From assembly GCF_016722785.1 (NCBI RefSeq), contig NZ_JAEQNE010000001.1:1488001-1552000 (forward strand): a stretch of 64,000 nt of DNA. The letters run 5' to 3'. Below the pieces are notes generated by a model. That model was given only the letters and a program-made list of their open reading frames with translations. It searched no databases and was not told the DNA's origin. Positions 62,888 through 64,000 of the stretch are shown piece by piece. Position numbers and translations under genes: made by a program. How positions within the stretch are numbered: the stretch's first letter is position 1; each line of letters opens with the position of its first letter. The stretch is from Ramlibacter monticola. Lineage in GTDB: Bacteria; Pseudomonadota; Gammaproteobacteria; Burkholderiales; Burkholderiaceae_C.

Positions 62888-64000
62888 GTGATCCCCTCCT
62901 TCTCCGAACTGCCGCCGGTCCCGGCGCAGTCCGTCGCCAGCGAACGCCAGCCCGAAGCTTTGGCGCGCCTGGCACGCGATGCTCGCGCCGACCTGGCCCG
63001 CCTGAACCTGCCGCCCGCGAACTGGGTCCCGTCCGCCGAGGGTCCCCAAGGTCAGGCCGTGCTCGACGTGCTGGTGGTGGGCGCCGGCATGTGCGGCCAG
63101 ACCGCCGCCTGCGCGCTGCTGCGCGAGGGCGTCGCCAACGTGCGCGTGATCGACCGCGCCGCCCGCGGCGAGGAAGGGCCCTGGGGCACCTATGCCCGCA
63201 TGGTCACCCTGCGCAGCCCCAAGCACCTGACCGGCCCCGACCTGGGCGTCCCCTCCCTGACCTTCCGCGCCTGGTACGAGGCGCAGCACGGCGAGGCAGG
63301 CTGGGCGGCGCTGCACAAGGTGGGCCGGCTGGACTGGCGCGACTACCTGCTGTGGGTGCGCGACACGGTCGGCCTGCGCGTGGACAACGGCGTCTCGCTG
63401 GTCTCGCTGGAGGACGAGGCGGGGCTGCTGCGGGCCCGCCTGCAATCCGCCGCCGGCCCCGAGACCGTGTGGGCGCGCAAGGTGGTGCTGGCCCTCGGGC
63501 GCGAAGGCAGCGGCGCCCCGCGCTGGCCTGCGTTCTCCTCCCTGCGCCGCGAGGACCCGCTGGCGGCCGGCCGCGTGTTCCACTCCGCCGACGCGATCCC
63601 CTTCGAGGCGCTGCGCGGGCGCCGGATCGGCGTGCTGGGCGCGGGCGCCTCCGCCTTCGACAATGCGGCCTGCGCGCTGGAGGCGGGCGCGCGCGTGGAG
63701 CTGTTCGCGCGCCGACCCTTCCTGCCGCAGGTGAACAAGAGCAAGTGGACCTCGTTCCCGGGCTTCTTCCGCGGCTATGAGTCGCTCGATGACCAGCGCA
63801 AGTGGCGCTTCTACACCTACATCTTCGACGAGCAGGTGCCGCCGCCGTGGGAGACCGTGCGGCGCTGCGATGCGCATGCGGGCTTCGGCGCGCGCCTGGC
63901 GACGCCGTGGCTGGACGTGCAGCCGCAGCGCGATGGCGTCCGCGTCGTGACGCCGCAGGGCAGCGAGCAGTTCGATGCGGTCCTCTTCGGCACCGGCTTC
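62888..64000 (+). CDS. FAD/NAD(P)-dependent oxidoreductase (3' end outside window)
   Basis: Open frame of 371 codons running to the window end, so incomplete. It has the FAD Rossmann motif VVGAGMCGQTAAC near residue 65 and a second dinucleotide motif GVLGAGASAFD near residue 245, as in flavin-dependent monooxygenases. The NADPH/substrate region around YTYIFDEQVPPPWET is also monooxygenase-like. The substrate is unknown. The earliest start is a GTG at 62888 without a clear ribosome binding site; a TTG at 62960 is possible. Confidence 0.85.
   Translation, partial: MIPSFSELPPVPAQSVASERQPEALARLARDARADLARLNLPPANWVPSAEGPQGQAVLDVLVVGAGMCGQTAACALLREGVANVRVIDRAARGEEGPWGTYARMVTLRSPKHLTGPDLGVPSLTFRAWYEAQHGEAGWAALHKVGRLDWRDYLLWVRDTVGLRVDNGVSLVSLEDEAGLLRARLQSAAGPETVWARKVVLALGREGSGAPRWPAFSSLRREDPLAAGRVFHSADAIPFEALRGRRIGVLGAGASAFDNAACALEAGARVELFARRPFLPQVNKSKWTSFPGFFRGYESLDDQRKWRFYTYIFDEQVPPPWETVRRCDAHAGFGARLATPWLDVQPQRDGVRVVTPQGSEQFDAVLFGTGF

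Overview
This window looks like chromosomal core DNA of a GC-rich betaproteobacterium, most likely a member of the Comamonadaceae (Ramlibacter/Variovorax-like). The reasons are the roughly 70% GC codon usage, the Burkholderiales-type gene orders (DUF3426 gene-prmA-accC-accB; RNB exonuclease-tonB-aroE-mtgA; dapF-DUF484 gene-xerC) and the sequences of DksA and HslV. The genus is inferred and not proven. No tRNA, rRNA, prophage, insertion sequence or CRISPR array is visible.

Layout. 1-2028: end of livH, then livM, of a branched-chain amino acid ABC transporter. 2167-5568: a metallo-beta-lactamase-fold lipoprotein, a short-chain dehydrogenase and a PfkB-family kinase. 5591-10811: minus-strand housekeeping genes (zinc-ribbon/DUF3426 protein, prmA, accC, accB, a TlpA-like thioredoxin, an unknown gene). 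11158-14360: an acyl-CoA ligase and the murein-recycling ligase mpl. 14373-21085 (minus): an unknown 343-residue protein, DAHP synthase with an attenuator-type leader, an unknown 192-residue protein, tldD, a 3-hydroxyisobutyrate dehydrogenase-like gene and rodA. 21213-24342: a LuxR-type response regulator facing a hybrid histidine kinase, then a YqiA-like hydrolase. 24529-29707 (plus): RNB exonuclease, tonB-like gene, aroE, mtgA, ruvC. 29830-48307 (minus): a complete division and cell wall (dcw) cluster, mraZ-rsmH-ftsL-ftsI-murE-murF-mraY-murD-ftsW-murG-murC-ddl-ftsQ-ftsA-ftsZ-lpxC, with many 1-11 nt overlaps. Just upstream of it lie hslVU (candidate heat-shock promoter), a STAS-like protein, an N-terminally extended dksA, a COG0523 GTPase and rlmI. 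56238-64000: a 7TMR-DISM protein with a degenerate GGDEF domain, a second acyl-CoA ligase, xerC, a DUF484 gene, dapF, a 2-hydroxychromene-2-carboxylate isomerase-like gene and the start of a flavin-dependent oxidoreductase.

The most notable signals lie between genes. (1) A short leader ORF with a dense Phe/Tyr/Trp block precedes the DAHP synthase gene, followed by a terminator and a competing antiterminator: a classical attenuator that would link aromatic amino acid supply to the first step of the shikimate pathway. (2) A family of six large palindromes, about 110-137 bp with arms built of roughly 9-bp units, each begins 2-20 nt after a stop codon. (3) A 272-bp intergenic segment at 10861-11132 is built of six nested or interleaved inverted-repeat pairs. 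(4) DksA carries a 187-residue Lys/Ala/Pro-rich histone-H1-like extension and has lost three of the four zinc cysteines. (5) A tract of about 300 bp inside rsmH has foreign-looking codon usage.

The genes are mostly housekeeping: peptidoglycan precursor synthesis and polymerisation, septum assembly, lipid A, fatty-acid precursor supply, shikimate pathway and RNA turnover. I saw no new defence or mobile system. The novelty is regulatory and structural.
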